Origin: Lachnospiraceae bacterium
GTDB lineage: Bacteria; Bacillota; Clostridia; Lachnospirales; Lachnospiraceae
DNA: 51,546 nucleotides
Direction of reading: 5' to 3'
Assembly: GCA_016288005.1 (NCBI GenBank)
Contig: JAEEXY010000015.1
Location: 1 to 51,546 of the forward strand
The first letter of the stretch is position 1. Every line of letters begins with the position of its first letter. Below are positions 8,992 through 19,400 of the stretch, in pieces. The translations under genes and the position numbers were made by a program. Below the pieces are notes generated by a model. That model was given only the letters and a program-made list of their open reading frames with translations. It had not been told where the DNA came from and did not search any database.

Positions 8992-11070
8992 ATGAGAAGA
9001 CTTAAATTTCCGGTATGTATGGCTTTGATAGCCCTGCTGCTCGCGGCTTTCCCGTTAAGGGCCGCGTCGGCGCAGGCAACGACCAGCTATACCTATACGC
9101 TTGAGAAGAAATCGGGTTCGTTCAGCTTCCCGCGTACACAGGATGCGTATCTGCCGGATAAGACGGTGACCGATCTCGGCCTGTCGAAGCCCGCCGATAT
9201 CTTCGTGGACAATGAGGATATGATGTACATCTGCGATCCGGGCAATTCGAGGATACTGAAGTATGACATCTCCAAAGACGAGATCACGGGCGAGATAAAG
9301 GGCGGCGGCTTAAAGACCCCGATGGGCGTTTTTGTAACAGCTGATGGCACGATCTATGTTGCTGACAACGGCGCGAAAGCGGTTCACAAGTACAACAGGT
9401 CGCTCGAGCTCATCGAGAGCTTCGAAAGACCCGATGCTCCCTCGTTTGCGGACACGAACTTCGCTCCCTTAAAAGTGGCTGTCGACAACGCCGGCAATAT
9501 GTACATTGTCAGCGAGGGTGTTTACAACGGCATCATCCAGCTGGCCCGCACGGGTGAGTTCCTCGGATACTTCGCGGTAAACAAGACGATGCTTTCCTTC
9601 TCGCAGATGCTGCAGAAGATACTTTTCACCAGAGAGCAGCTCAGCAACATGACCGCCACGGTTCCGACCACATTCTCGAATGTGTTCGTGGATCCCGAGG
9701 GTATCGTTTATTCGACCAGCATGAACACCGAGGAGACTTCACTGCAGAAGCACAACACCTCCGGCGGAAACATGTTCAAGGACGGCATCATCGGATGGAA
9801 CGACATGATGGACGTTACAGTTGACAAGAACGGCATCATCTATGTCGCGTGCCAGCGCGGATATTTCGAAATATACTCAAAGAACGGCGAATTCATATTT
9901 GAGTTCGGTTCGACGGTAACAAACACCGATATCGCGGGCCTGTTCGCCTCGCTTCCTTCGGTAGCCGTGGATTCCAAAGGCTACATCTGGGCGGTGGACG
10001 GCGACAAGGGTTACCTGCAGTCGTTCAAGCCCACGGATTACGCGAACATGATCTACAGCGCCATGGGCCTCTACGAGGAAGGACGCTACGAGGAAAGCCT
10101 TGACGCATGGACCGAGGTATTAAGACTCAATCAGATGTCGATGCTCGCTCACAACGGCGTGGGAAAAGCGCTTTTCCATGCGCAGCGCTACGAAGAGAGC
10201 CTTGAGCACTTCGAGGTGGCGGAGAACAGGAATTTCTTCTCCGAGGCTTTCTGGGAAGTAAGAAACGTAACGGTGCAGAAGATACTGCCTTACATATTCT
10301 TTGCGATCATCGCGCTGATCATCATTTCAATAGTTGTTAAAAAAGTGGATAAGCGCGGCAGAGTGGGAGCGTTCAAGACCGCTGCCGCAAACAGACTCTT
10401 AGACATCCCGGTACTCGGAGATGTGCTCTATATGTTCAGGGTGGCGCGCCATCCGAACGACAGATACTATGACATCCGCGTAGGAAATGTGCAGTATCAC
10501 ACCAGGACACGCGGCGAAGGACACGGACGCGCGACGGTTATCGGCGCGACGGTGATCTACCTCATCGCCTTTGTGACCTACATGATCTACAAGACGCAAA
10601 AGGGCTTTATTTACCAGTACATCGCGGTAGAAGACATGGACATCGGAGGAACGATAGCAGGTTTCTTCGTGCTGATCGGACTCTTTATCGTATGCAACTG
10701 GCTCGTGACCTCGATCAATGACGGTGACGGCTCGTTAAAGACCGTGTACATGCTTCCCGCGTATGCGGCGGCTCCGGTCATCATCGGCATGATCGCGATC
10801 GTTATCTTAAGCTACGGCATGACCTATAACGAGAGCTTCATCCTGACCCTGATACTCATCGTGAGCATCATATGGAGCGTTGTATGTCTGTTCTGCGGAC
10901 TTATGAACGTGCATGACTACACCTTCGGTGAGACGGTCAAGAGCTTTATAATGACATTCTTCTTCATGCTCGTTGCCGTGGTCATCGCACTTATCGTAAC
11001 AATCATGTTCGAGCAGCTGCTCAACTTTATCGTATCCGTAGGAAGGGAGATGGTGCTGAATGTCATCTGA
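8992..11070 (+). CDS. NHL beta-propeller / TPR / Yip1-type membrane protein
   Basis: The 692-residue product begins with a signal peptide (about 1-28, ending AASAQA). Residues about 50-340 hold NHL-type repeats of the form ADIFVDNEDMMYICDPGNSRI and VAVDNAGNMYIVSEG, expected to fold into a beta-propeller outside the membrane. Two TPR-like helices follow (LYEEGRYEESLDAWTEV, KALFHAQRYEESLEHFEV). After a transmembrane helix near residue 430 come about five more membrane segments in a Yip1-like arrangement. It sits between the two permease pairs and overlaps the DUF5696 gene by 11 bp, so it is probably an accessory part of the glucan import machinery: a surface-exposed scaffold or sugar-contacting module. 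No known reaction can be assigned; the domain assignments are visual. Confidence 0.75.
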   Translation: MRRLKFPVCMALIALLLAAFPLRAASAQATTSYTYTLEKKSGSFSFPRTQDAYLPDKTVTDLGLSKPADIFVDNEDMMYICDPGNSRILKYDISKDEITGEIKGGGLKTPMGVFVTADGTIYVADNGAKAVHKYNRSLELIESFERPDAPSFADTNFAPLKVAVDNAGNMYIVSEGVYNGIIQLARTGEFLGYFAVNKTMLSFSQMLQKILFTREQLSNMTATVPTTFSNVFVDPEGIVYSTSMNTEETSLQKHNTSGGNMFKDGIIGWNDMMDVTVDKNGIIYVACQRGYFEIYSKNGEFIFEFGSTVTNTDIAGLFASLPSVAVDSKGYIWAVDGDKGYLQSFKPTDYANMIYSAMGLYEEGRYEESLDAWTEVLRLNQMSMLAHNGVGKALFHAQRYEESLEHFEVAENRNFFSEAFWEVRNVTVQKILPYIFFAIIALIIISIVVKKVDKRGRVGAFKTAAANRLLDIPVLGDVLYMFRVARHPNDRYYDIRVGNVQYHTRTRGEGHGRATVIGATVIYLIAFVTYMIYKTQKGFIYQYIAVEDMDIGGTIAGFFVLIGLFIVCNWLVTSINDGDGSLKTVYMLPAYAAAPVIIGMIAIVILSYGMTYNESFILTLILIVSIIWSVVCLFCGLMNVHDYTFGETVKSFIMTFFFMLVAVVIALIVTIMFEQLLNFIVSVGREMVLNVI

Positions 11071-13474
11071 TAAGAAAAACGGCCGCAGGAAGGCCGCAGG
11101 ACGTACCTTAAGACGCATCGCCGCACTTGTGCTCCTGACCACGCTCTTTGCGGGAGCCACAGGCAGCTACGCATATATCGATACGGGCCGCGACACGAGA
11201 CCCGCTCCCGAAAAGGCAGAGTACACCCTGGCAGATACCGGCTCATACGAGCTGCTGTATGAGACCGACACGATGAGCTATTTCTTCCGCGATGACCGCG
11301 ACATCATAGCTGCGGTCGACAAGCGTTCGGGATATACCTGGAAGACCGGCATCGACGTTCCTTTCTCAAAGGAGCTCAAGGCAAACATCGCTGCGGCAAA
11401 GACAGACGCCGAGAAAGCAGCGGCATCCGAGCCTAAGGAGAAAAACCTCAACACGACCTACATCGGCATCGCGAACTCCCTTGTAACAGTGGAGTACAGC
11501 GAGCTCGAGACGACCAAATTCGTTTCCTCGGCTTCCGAGGAGGGCGCAAGCTCATCGCTTTCAAAGCTTGAGGGCGGCAACAGATGGCGTCTCGACGTGG
11601 ACTTCGATACGATCGACCTCAACGTGGCGGTTTACATAACTTTCGGCGAGGACTCGATCAGCTATGACGTTCCTTTCTCGGAGATCGGCGGAGAGGGCAT
11701 AAAGTCCGTTACCGCGATCATCCTTACTCCCTTCCTCGGAGCGAGCGGAGGAGAGGCTGAGATTTACGATCCCGAGACCGGAAAATACGGCAGCGCGCAG
11801 CCCAAATACAAGATCCCCGGCTATGTGTTCGTTCCCGACGGCAGCGGAGCATTGATCCGTTTCCAGGACAACAGCGTGGCGTTCACCCCTTACATCGGTG
11901 ATGTATACGGTACGGATCCCGCGACCGAATCATATTATTACAATGAGCTCTGGGACTCGGTTCCCGTGAAAAACCCCGTGATGCCCGTATACGGCATAGC
12001 TCACGGAAACGGTCAGGCAGCATTCGTTGCCTGGGCGGAAAAGGGCGCAGAGTACATGGATATCGTGGTCAACCCCGAGGAAACCAAAAAGGTCAAGTAC
12101 ACCTGGGCTTACCCGAGATTCGAGTACAACATGACCTACTATCAGGTCTACAACAACGCAGGTTCGGGTTACTTCACCCTGATGGAGAACCCCAGCAATT
12201 TTGATATATCGATGACTTACCGTTTCCTTTCGGGAGACGGGAGCACCGGATACCGCGCCGACTACACCGGCATGGCACTCGCCTACAGAGAGCATCTGAT
12301 CGATGAAGGCATACTGAATGTCAGGGCGGAAAATGAAGGCGACATCCCGATGAGAGTCGATTTCCTGATGTCCGACGTTAAAAAGAGCGTAGTCGGGACC
12401 GAGCAGGTGGTAACGACCGATACCGACGGCGTGAGGGACATCCTCGAGGACCTTTCGGCAGAGGGCATCACCAATGTCAATTCGGGACTTATAGGCTGGC
12501 AGAAAAAAGCGGAAACGCTCGCCAAGCCCTATGCGTACAAATTTACGTCGAAGATCGGCAGAAAAGGCGAGTTTGAGGACCTGTTCACCGATTTCGCGGC
12601 TAAGGGCGTCGATATCTCGTATTCACGCGATTTCGTGACGATCAACAAAAAGATGATCAGCTTTTACACGAACGCGGCAAAGCATGTAAATACCTGGTAC
12701 CTGATGACTGACAAATCGGTCCTCTACCCCGCGAACTGCCCGATATTCGAGACCGGATACGCGCTTCCGTCAAAGACGGCGGAGTGGATCGAAAAGCTCT
12801 CCGGAAAGGTTTCGGATTACAGCGGATCCTTTACGATCACCGGCGCTTCGAACATCCTGACCTCGACCTACGACAGAAACGGCGTGGTAAGCTCTCTTAC
12901 CGATGCGGAGGAGCTGATAAGGGGTGCGGTAGCCAAGGCCGGCGAGAACATGAAGATCAATCTCGTAAATCCCAACCAGTACCTCTGGGAATACACCGAC
13001 AGATACCTGCAGGCTCCAGTGGGAACCTCGCAGTACGTATTTGAGACCGATTCCGTACCGTTCCTTCAGATGGTGCTGCACGGAACGATGGAGGTCTACG
13101 GACCCTATTCGAATTTCTCGTTCTATACGGATTCGGATATCTTAAGGATGATCGATTACAATATCTCACCTTCGTTCATCTTTACAAAAGAGCCTTCTTA
13201 CCTGCTGGCCGATACGGTTTCATCGGACATGTATTCGACAGAATACGAGCAGTACAGAAAGCTCGCAAAGAAAGTATATAACGGCGTCAATTCGATCCTC
13301 TCGCAGATAAAGGGATACGAATGGATCGACCGTGACGTGCTTGAGAGCGGCGTTATCGTAAACACATATATGAAAAACGGCGCAAAGGCACAGGTTATCA
13401 TCAATTACACGGATTCGCCCGTAAGTTGCCTCGGTACCGTAACCGAAGCGCTTTCGGCATCCGTAGTCAAATGA
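11060..13474 (+). CDS. DUF5696 domain-containing exported protein
   Basis: The 804-residue product has an N-terminal basic stretch and one hydrophobic helix (about 19-37, AALVLLTTLFAGATGSYAY), either a signal peptide or an anchor. Residues about 60-410 are beta-rich, and from about 420 the pattern MRVDFLMSDVKK, GVRDILEDLSAEGITNVNSGLIGW, DLFTDFAAKGVDISYSRDF resembles a TIM-barrel glycosidase-like fold. I recognise it as DUF5696, a family of unknown function that I recall near Yip1-family proteins and ABC sugar permeases in Paenibacillus and Clostridia. The start overlaps the preceding gene by 11 bp, implying translational coupling. It could be an undescribed extracellular glycan-active enzyme or a non-catalytic transport partner; the catalytic residues cannot be named. 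Confidence 0.72.
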   Translation: MSSDKKNGRRKAAGRTLRRIAALVLLTTLFAGATGSYAYIDTGRDTRPAPEKAEYTLADTGSYELLYETDTMSYFFRDDRDIIAAVDKRSGYTWKTGIDVPFSKELKANIAAAKTDAEKAAASEPKEKNLNTTYIGIANSLVTVEYSELETTKFVSSASEEGASSSLSKLEGGNRWRLDVDFDTIDLNVAVYITFGEDSISYDVPFSEIGGEGIKSVTAIILTPFLGASGGEAEIYDPETGKYGSAQPKYKIPGYVFVPDGSGALIRFQDNSVAFTPYIGDVYGTDPATESYYYNELWDSVPVKNPVMPVYGIAHGNGQAAFVAWAEKGAEYMDIVVNPEETKKVKYTWAYPRFEYNMTYYQVYNNAGSGYFTLMENPSNFDISMTYRFLSGDGSTGYRADYTGMALAYREHLIDEGILNVRAENEGDIPMRVDFLMSDVKKSVVGTEQVVTTDTDGVRDILEDLSAEGITNVNSGLIGWQKKAETLAKPYAYKFTSKIGRKGEFEDLFTDFAAKGVDISYSRDFVTINKKMISFYTNAAKHVNTWYLMTDKSVLYPANCPIFETGYALPSKTAEWIEKLSGKVSDYSGSFTITGASNILTSTYDRNGVVSSLTDAEELIRGAVAKAGENMKINLVNPNQYLWEYTDRYLQAPVGTSQYVFETDSVPFLQMVLHGTMEVYGPYSNFSFYTDSDILRMIDYNISPSFIFTKEPSYLLADTVSSDMYSTEYEQYRKLAKKVYNGVNSILSQIKGYEWIDRDVLESGVIVNTYMKNGAKAQVIINYTDSPVSCLGTVTEALSASVVK

Positions 13475-13506
13475 ACTGACAGTTACTTCGCAAAAGGAGT
13501 TATTCC

Positions 13507-14391
13507 ATGAAGAAGATGAAGACATGGAAACAGAGGCAGAACAGGAGCGGTTATCTGTTCATGCTGCCCTGGATCATCGGATTTGCGGTATTCACCGCAT
13601 TCCCGTTTATAGCAACGATAGCGCTCAGCTTTACGAACGTAAACTCGACCATCCTCGGCTTCGAGATCACCTGGGCGGGCATAGAGAACTACATCACCGC
13701 GTTCTTTAAGAATGTCGAATTCGTGCCCGCGCTCGGCGGTTATCTGAAGATGGTCATCCCGTACACGTTCGTGATCGTTGTGGTATCGTTCATTATCGCC
13801 TATATTCTCGAGCATATCGTGAAGCTCAAGGGCTTTTTCAGAACGATCTACTTCCTGCCCGTTATCATCATGTCGGGACCCGTTATGGCAAAGCTCCTTG
13901 ATACAAAGGTCAGCGACATGCAGCTTTTCGCAGGGCAGAGCTATTCGGACATCTTTATCATCCAGATGATCGCGAGCTATTCGAGAAAAGCGGCGGTGCT
14001 CATGACCGACATATTCGAGCAGCTTTCGACTATCCTGTGGTTCACCGGGATACCGATAGTCCTCTTTATCAACGGACTGCAGAAGATCAACCCTTCGCTA
14101 TACGAAGCGGCAAAGATCGATTCCGCGAACAGCTGGCAGATACTCTGGAAGATAACGCTGCCGATCATCAGGCCGATAGCGCTCGTAATCACGATATTTA
14201 CGATCGCGCAGCTCGGTATGTACGACATCAACCCGGTATATTCCCTCATCGTTACCTACATGGGCAATACGAGCGGCGGACTGGGATTCGCGGCGACCTA
14301 CGCATGGGTTTACACGCTGATAGTCCTCCTGCTTATGGGAGCGGCGTTCCTGATCTTTAAGGAGCGCAAGAGTAAGGTTAAGCACTATTGA
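13507..14391 (+). CDS. ABC sugar permease, MalF/UgpA type (pair 2)
   Basis: This 294-residue permease has about six transmembrane helices and the EAA loop PSLYEAAKIDSANSWQILWKITLP. It starts at 13507 behind AAAAGGAG. It is the first gene of a second, diverged permease pair in the same operon, so the locus encodes two heterodimeric channels that presumably share an external ATPase. Two stem-loops separate it from its partner. Confidence 0.9.
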   Translation: MKKMKTWKQRQNRSGYLFMLPWIIGFAVFTAFPFIATIALSFTNVNSTILGFEITWAGIENYITAFFKNVEFVPALGGYLKMVIPYTFVIVVVSFIIAYILEHIVKLKGFFRTIYFLPVIIMSGPVMAKLLDTKVSDMQLFAGQSYSDIFIIQMIASYSRKAAVLMTDIFEQLSTILWFTGIPIVLFINGLQKINPSLYEAAKIDSANSWQILWKITLPIIRPIALVITIFTIAQLGMYDINPVYSLIVTYMGNTSGGLGFAATYAWVYTLIVLLLMGAAFLIFKERKSKVKHY

Positions 14392-14395
14392 GGAG

Positions 14396-14458
14396 AAATA
14401 AAAGTTGAGAAACTTTTATTTCGACGATACTTATTGAGGAGCGAAGCGAGTCAATAAG
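14396..14458 (+). other. Two stem-loops between the pair-2 permease genes
   Basis: AAATAAAAGTT (14396-14406) pairs with AACTTTTATTT (14411-14421) around a GAGA tetraloop. A second hairpin pairs CTTATTGA (14430-14437) with TCAATAAG (14451-14458). Neither is followed by a T tract, so they look like mRNA processing or stability elements rather than terminators. Confidence 0.5.
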
Positions 14459-14474
14459 GAATGGAGATAAGTAT

Positions 14475-15392
14475 ATGAAGAAGATGCATTTGACAAAGAA
14501 AAAGGTCAGTGAAAAGACTATGAGATTCATATTCTATTTCATTCTGGTCTGCGTGAGCTTTGTCTTCTTGGAGCCGATATTCAGGATAATCTCGAAGACC
14601 TTCATGACCTCGGAGGACATCATCGATCCGATGGTCGACTGGGTTCCGAGAAGCCTGTCGCTGAACAACCTCAAAGTAGCGGTAAAAGTCCTGAAACTCA
14701 GTGAGACGCTGAAGAACTCAATACTGTTCTCGGGTGTTCTGGCGATCGCGCAGACCTTCTGCGCGGCGCTTACCGGATTCGCGCTCTCGAGGTTCAATTT
14801 CACGGGCAAGAAATTCTGGTTCGTCATGATCCTGCTCTGCTTCGTTGTTCCCACCTCGGTACTGATGGTTCCCCGCCTCATGATGTTCGTTACGGCGCAG
14901 GAAAAGATCGGATACACGCTGATCGGAACACCGATACCCCAAGTGCTGATGGCGCTGCTCGGACAGGGAGTCAACTCGACCATCCTCATCCTGATATTCC
15001 AGAACTTCTTTAACCTGATCCCGAAGTCACTCGATGAAGCGGCGATGATCGACGGAGCAGGGTCGTTCAGGGTTTTCTGGCACATCGGCATGAGACTGAG
15101 CTTCTCTACCGTGCTCGTTGTTTTCCTGTTCGCTTTCGTATGGAACTGGAACGAGACATATGTGACAGGCACGCTGCTCAGAAGCGGACTGCAGCTCCTG
15201 CCTTCGAAGCTCTCGCTCTTCGACAGTGAATTCGAGAGTGTCGTATCGAGCTCGGGAAGCGCGTTCAAGCTGAATGAGGCATACAAGATGGCCGCGACGT
15301 TCATTTCCATCGCGCCCCTGCTGCTGCTCTACACATTCGTTCAGAAGAAGTTCATCGAGGGAATCGAGAACACGGGTATCACGGGCGAATAA
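14475..15392 (+). CDS. ABC sugar permease, MalG/UgpE type (pair 2)
   Basis: The 305-residue membrane protein has six predicted helices and an EAA loop KSLDEAAMIDGAGSFRVFW. The following HIGMRLSFS replaces the more usual IPL.KP stretch, a visible divergence from the pair-1 partner. It starts at 14475 after GGAATGGAG. It completes the second permease pair, just before the GH16 gene. Confidence 0.9.
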   Translation: MKKMHLTKKKVSEKTMRFIFYFILVCVSFVFLEPIFRIISKTFMTSEDIIDPMVDWVPRSLSLNNLKVAVKVLKLSETLKNSILFSGVLAIAQTFCAALTGFALSRFNFTGKKFWFVMILLCFVVPTSVLMVPRLMMFVTAQEKIGYTLIGTPIPQVLMALLGQGVNSTILILIFQNFFNLIPKSLDEAAMIDGAGSFRVFWHIGMRLSFSTVLVVFLFAFVWNWNETYVTGTLLRSGLQLLPSKLSLFDSEFESVVSSSGSAFKLNEAYKMAATFISIAPLLLLYTFVQKKFIEGIENTGITGE

Positions 15393-15422
15393 TCTTTTTG
15401 TATGTCTGTAAAAGGAGTAAAG

Positions 15423-16466
15423 ATGAAAACAATGAAAAAACTGATCTGCTTAGGGATGGTGGCACTGATGCTGCTGTCTGCGGCCGCGTGCGCACGGGCT
15501 GAAAAGCCTGTAGAGCCAGGTACGCAGCAGACGGACGGGCAGCAGCCCGCAGATGATAAAAAACCGGACGGAGACAAAGATATGGGCAATGAAGACAAGT
15601 CAAAATACCGTGTAGGCAGTCAGGTTTCCGACGCCTATGTGGATCCTTCGACTATCGATACGGTTCCCGAGGACCAGATAAAGGCGAAGGGCTACGAGTA
15701 CGACTACGATTCGCTGACCTACGAGCTCGTATGGTCGGATGAGTTCGACTACGAGGGCAGGCCCGACGATACGAAATGGGACTATGATACCGGAGCCAGC
15801 GGCTGGGGAAATCATGAGCTCCAGTACTACACCCGCGGTGACAATGCCGAGGTAAAGGACGGACTGCTCACGATCACGGCCCGCAAGGAAAAGAAAGAGG
15901 GCGCCGAGTATACCTCGACCAGACTCATATCAAAGGGAAAGGGCGACTGGCTCTACGGCAAATTTGAGATCAGGGCAAAGCTTCCCTACGGCAAAGGCAC
16001 CTGGCCCGCGATATGGATGCTGTCCACCGACTGGAACTACGGCGGATGGCCCAATTCCGGCGAGATCGACATAATGGAGCATGTCGGCTACGACCAGGAT
16101 GTGGTGCATTATTCGATACACACCTTAAGCTACTATCATTCGATCGGAACCCAGAAGACGGCGACTTCAAAGGTTAAAGGCGCGAGCGAGGATTTTCATG
16201 TATACGGCCTTGAGTGGCTGCCCGACAAGATGATATTCACGGTCGACGGCGAAAAGACATTTACCTACGAGCCCACGAAGTATAAGAGCACTCCGACTTG
16301 GAAGGAGTGGCCGTTCGACAAGCGTTTCCACCTGCTCTTAAACATTGCGGTAGGCGGTGACTGGGGCGGACAGCGCGGCGTGGACGAAGACATCTGGCCG
16401 CAGACGATGGAAGTTGATTATGTCAGGGTTTACCAGAGCCCGGAGATAACAGCCATAACACAGTAA
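15423..16466 (+). CDS. GH16 endo-beta-1,3-glucanase (laminarinase-like) lipoprotein
   Basis: The enzyme hydrolyses internal beta-1,3 (or mixed beta-1,3/1,4) glucan bonds at the cell surface, supplying oligosaccharides for import. The start at 15423 follows AAAGGAG; the 347-residue product has a lipoprotein signal with Cys23 and a charged linker to about residue 85. The GH16 jelly roll starts near LVWSDEFDYEG. The catalytic signature EIDIME is present, with Glu214 as nucleophile and Glu219 as acid/base, and the extra Met in the motif points to laminarinase-type rather than lichenase-type GH16. WPAIWMLSTDWNYGGWPNSG before the motif is also typical. It is the only clearly extracellular hydrolase of the locus, so it sets the substrate type. 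Confidence 0.92.
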   Translation: MKTMKKLICLGMVALMLLSAAACARAEKPVEPGTQQTDGQQPADDKKPDGDKDMGNEDKSKYRVGSQVSDAYVDPSTIDTVPEDQIKAKGYEYDYDSLTYELVWSDEFDYEGRPDDTKWDYDTGASGWGNHELQYYTRGDNAEVKDGLLTITARKEKKEGAEYTSTRLISKGKGDWLYGKFEIRAKLPYGKGTWPAIWMLSTDWNYGGWPNSGEIDIMEHVGYDQDVVHYSIHTLSYYHSIGTQKTATSKVKGASEDFHVYGLEWLPDKMIFTVDGEKTFTYEPTKYKSTPTWKEWPFDKRFHLLLNIAVGGDWGGQRGVDEDIWPQTMEVDYVRVYQSPEITAITQ

Positions 16467-16482
16467 AGAAGAGGAAGAGACA

Positions 16483-19400
16483 GTGAACGATTACAGGATC
16501 AATGAAGGCGATTTTATACTGGAAAACTATGACAGGAAAGCACCTTTTTCGAGTTTTCTGCCCGGACTTACCGGAGAAGACGGAATCCCCATGTGGGCTT
16601 TCTACACGAACCGCGGACAGGCGATCGCGAGCCTCGGCGTCAACAGCAAGGCTGAAGCGATAATCGAGTTCAATCCCGCGTGCACCGAGTACGAGAATAC
16701 CGCGCTTAAGGGCTACAGGACCTTTATCCGCACCGAAGACGGCGTGTACGAGCCTTTCCGTTATGTCGGAAAAGCGAAAAGGACCATGACCGTGCGCAAG
16801 AACAGCCTGCGTATCGAAGAGGATTCGCCCGAATACGGTCTTAAGATCACTGTCGATTATTTTATACTCCCCAAAGAGCCGCTCGGAGCGCTTGTCAGAC
16901 GCGTAAAGCTCGAGAACAGGAGCGGAGCGGACAGGAGCGTTGAGGTGCTCGACGGAGCCGCAAAGATCATCCCGAGAGGCATCAGCAACGGCCAGTTCCA
17001 GGAGATGGGCAATCTCTTCAAGAGCTGGACCGCGATCGGGAACATAGAGAAAAACGCGCCGATATTCGCGATGAGAGCCTCAACGGAGGACTCTGCGAAG
17101 GTCGACGAGATAAAGGACGGATATTTCTACGCGTGCGTATACGAGGGCAAAACGGCTCCGTTCATCTGCGACTCGGACGAGATATTCGGATGGGATACAT
17201 CCCTTTGCGTCCCCGCGGGTTTTGAGGAAAAGGGGCTTGACGGCATACCCTTCTGCAGGGAGGTCGTAAACAAGGTACCCTGCGCGTTTACGCCTATCAA
17301 GGCGACGATCGGGGCAAACGGCGCGGTCGCATGGACCTCATACCTCGGCTTCGCGCCCTCCGCGCAGACTGTCAATGAGCGCCTGCTCTGGTACCTGGAC
17401 GAGGGCTTTTCGAGAAGAAAGCTCGAGGAGGCCAATGAGCTCGCGGAAGAGCTGACCGCGGATGTAAGGACCGAAACATCGTCGGCTGCCTTTGACAAAT
17501 ACATCGAGCAGTGCTATCTGGACAATTTCCTGCGCGGCGGTTATCCGGTACTGATGGGCGATTCGGTGCTCTATCTCTACAGCCGCAAGCACGGCGATCC
17601 CGAGCGCGATTACAACTTTTTCACGATCGAGGGCGGCTATTATTCGCAGGGCAACGGCAATTTCAGGGATGTCTGTCAGAACCGCAGAAACGACGTATTT
17701 TTCTGTCCCGGACTTAAGGATTACAATATCAGGTATTTTGTGAGCCTGATGCAGATGGACGGCTACAATCCGCTCGAGATCAGGCCTGCGACCTTCAGCG
17801 TTAAGACGGGCAAGATGGGCAAGGCGCTCTCGCTGCTGCAGGACGCATGCGACAGCGCGGTATGCGGAAGCATCCTGGAGGGCAATTTTAAGCCCGCCGA
17901 GATTTTCAAGGCCGTAGAGAAATGCGGAGCAAAGCTCAGACGCAATCCCAAGGAGCTGGCTGAGGAACTGATCCCGCTGTGCGACGAGCATATCGAGGCA
18001 GGCGCGCTCGAGGGTTACTGGAGCGATCACTGGGATTATCTGATGGATCTGATCGAGAGCTTTGCATCGGTATGGCCCGACAGGATAGATGAACTCATGA
18101 GTTCGAAGGGTTACCGCTTCTATGACAGCGATATGGTCGTACGTCCGAGGAGCGAGACCTATGTATACGATAACGGAAAAGTCTGCCAGTACGAGTCGAT
18201 GAAGAGAACGCCCGAAAAGGCGTCCGAGGAAGGCTTCGTGCCCGGTGCCACAAACTGGAAAAGGAACGCGGACGGCAGCTTCGTGGAGATCGGTTTTGCG
18301 GAAAAGCTGTTCACTCTGGTCCTCAACAAATTCTCGACACTCGATTCCTACGGAATGGGCGTGGAGATGGAGGGCGGAAAGCCCGGCTGGAACGACGCGA
18401 TGAACGGACTCCCCGCAATGTTCGCGAGCTCGATGCCCGAGACATTTGAACTGCGCAGACTGGCCGGATTCCTCGCCGGAAACGTGGGAAACGCCGACCT
18501 GGAGCTTCCTGCGGAAGTTGTGAAGTATTACGAAGATATAGCGGAGCTGGTGCGTGAATATCCCCTGCCTCTCCCCGCGGAGGAAGAAGAGGACGGAAAC
18601 GAAGGCAATGCGGACTTTATCTACTGGGACCGCTGCGCAGCAGCGCGTGAGGAGTACAGGAGCATCATCGCAAAGCCTCTTTGCGGCGCGATGAAGACGA
18701 TCGCCGCGGGAGAAGCTAAGGCATTCCTTGCTGCGGTACTCGCAAGGCTCGACGCGGGCATCGAAAAAGCCGCAGTGCTCTATGGAAATAAGATACCTAC
18801 GTATTTCACGTTTGAGCCCACCTCTTACGATGAACATGTCAACAGGGAAGAGGGCAGGATACATGTGAAGGTTAAGGGCTTCAGGGCAGGTTTTGTTCCG
18901 AGATTCCTCGAGGGTCCTGCCAGATACCTGGCGATGAAGGCCGGCAGCAAAACCGGATTCTCGCCGGATGCTGCCGGAGTACACGCGGATGTGCTCGCCA
19001 GCGGCCTCTACGACACGAAACTTAAGATGTTCAAGACCAGCGAGTCGATCGAGGATCTCTCGCTCGGATACGGCAGGATCAGGGCATTTACGCCCGGATG
19101 GCTCGAGAGAGAGAGCATTTTCCTGCACATGGAGTATAAGTATCTGTACGCTCTGCAGAAAAACGGGCTTTACGATGAATTCTACGATGCGATGAAGACG
19201 GCGTTCATTCCTTTCATGGATCCGGGCGTTTACGGCAGGAGCATCCTGGAAAACTCATCATTCATAGCATCGAGCGCGAACCCCGACGAGAGGGTTCACG
19301 GCAGAGGCTTTGTAGCGAGACTCTCGGGTTCGACGACCGAGGTCATCAGCATGTATATCCGCATGTTCGCGGGTGAGCGGCTGTTTACGGTCGGCGGGAA

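Noticed and set aside
17338..19128. A 596-codon open frame on the minus strand
   Set aside because: It lies wholly antisense to the large phosphorylase gene; its composition is a mirror of the sense codon bias and it has no ribosome-binding site.
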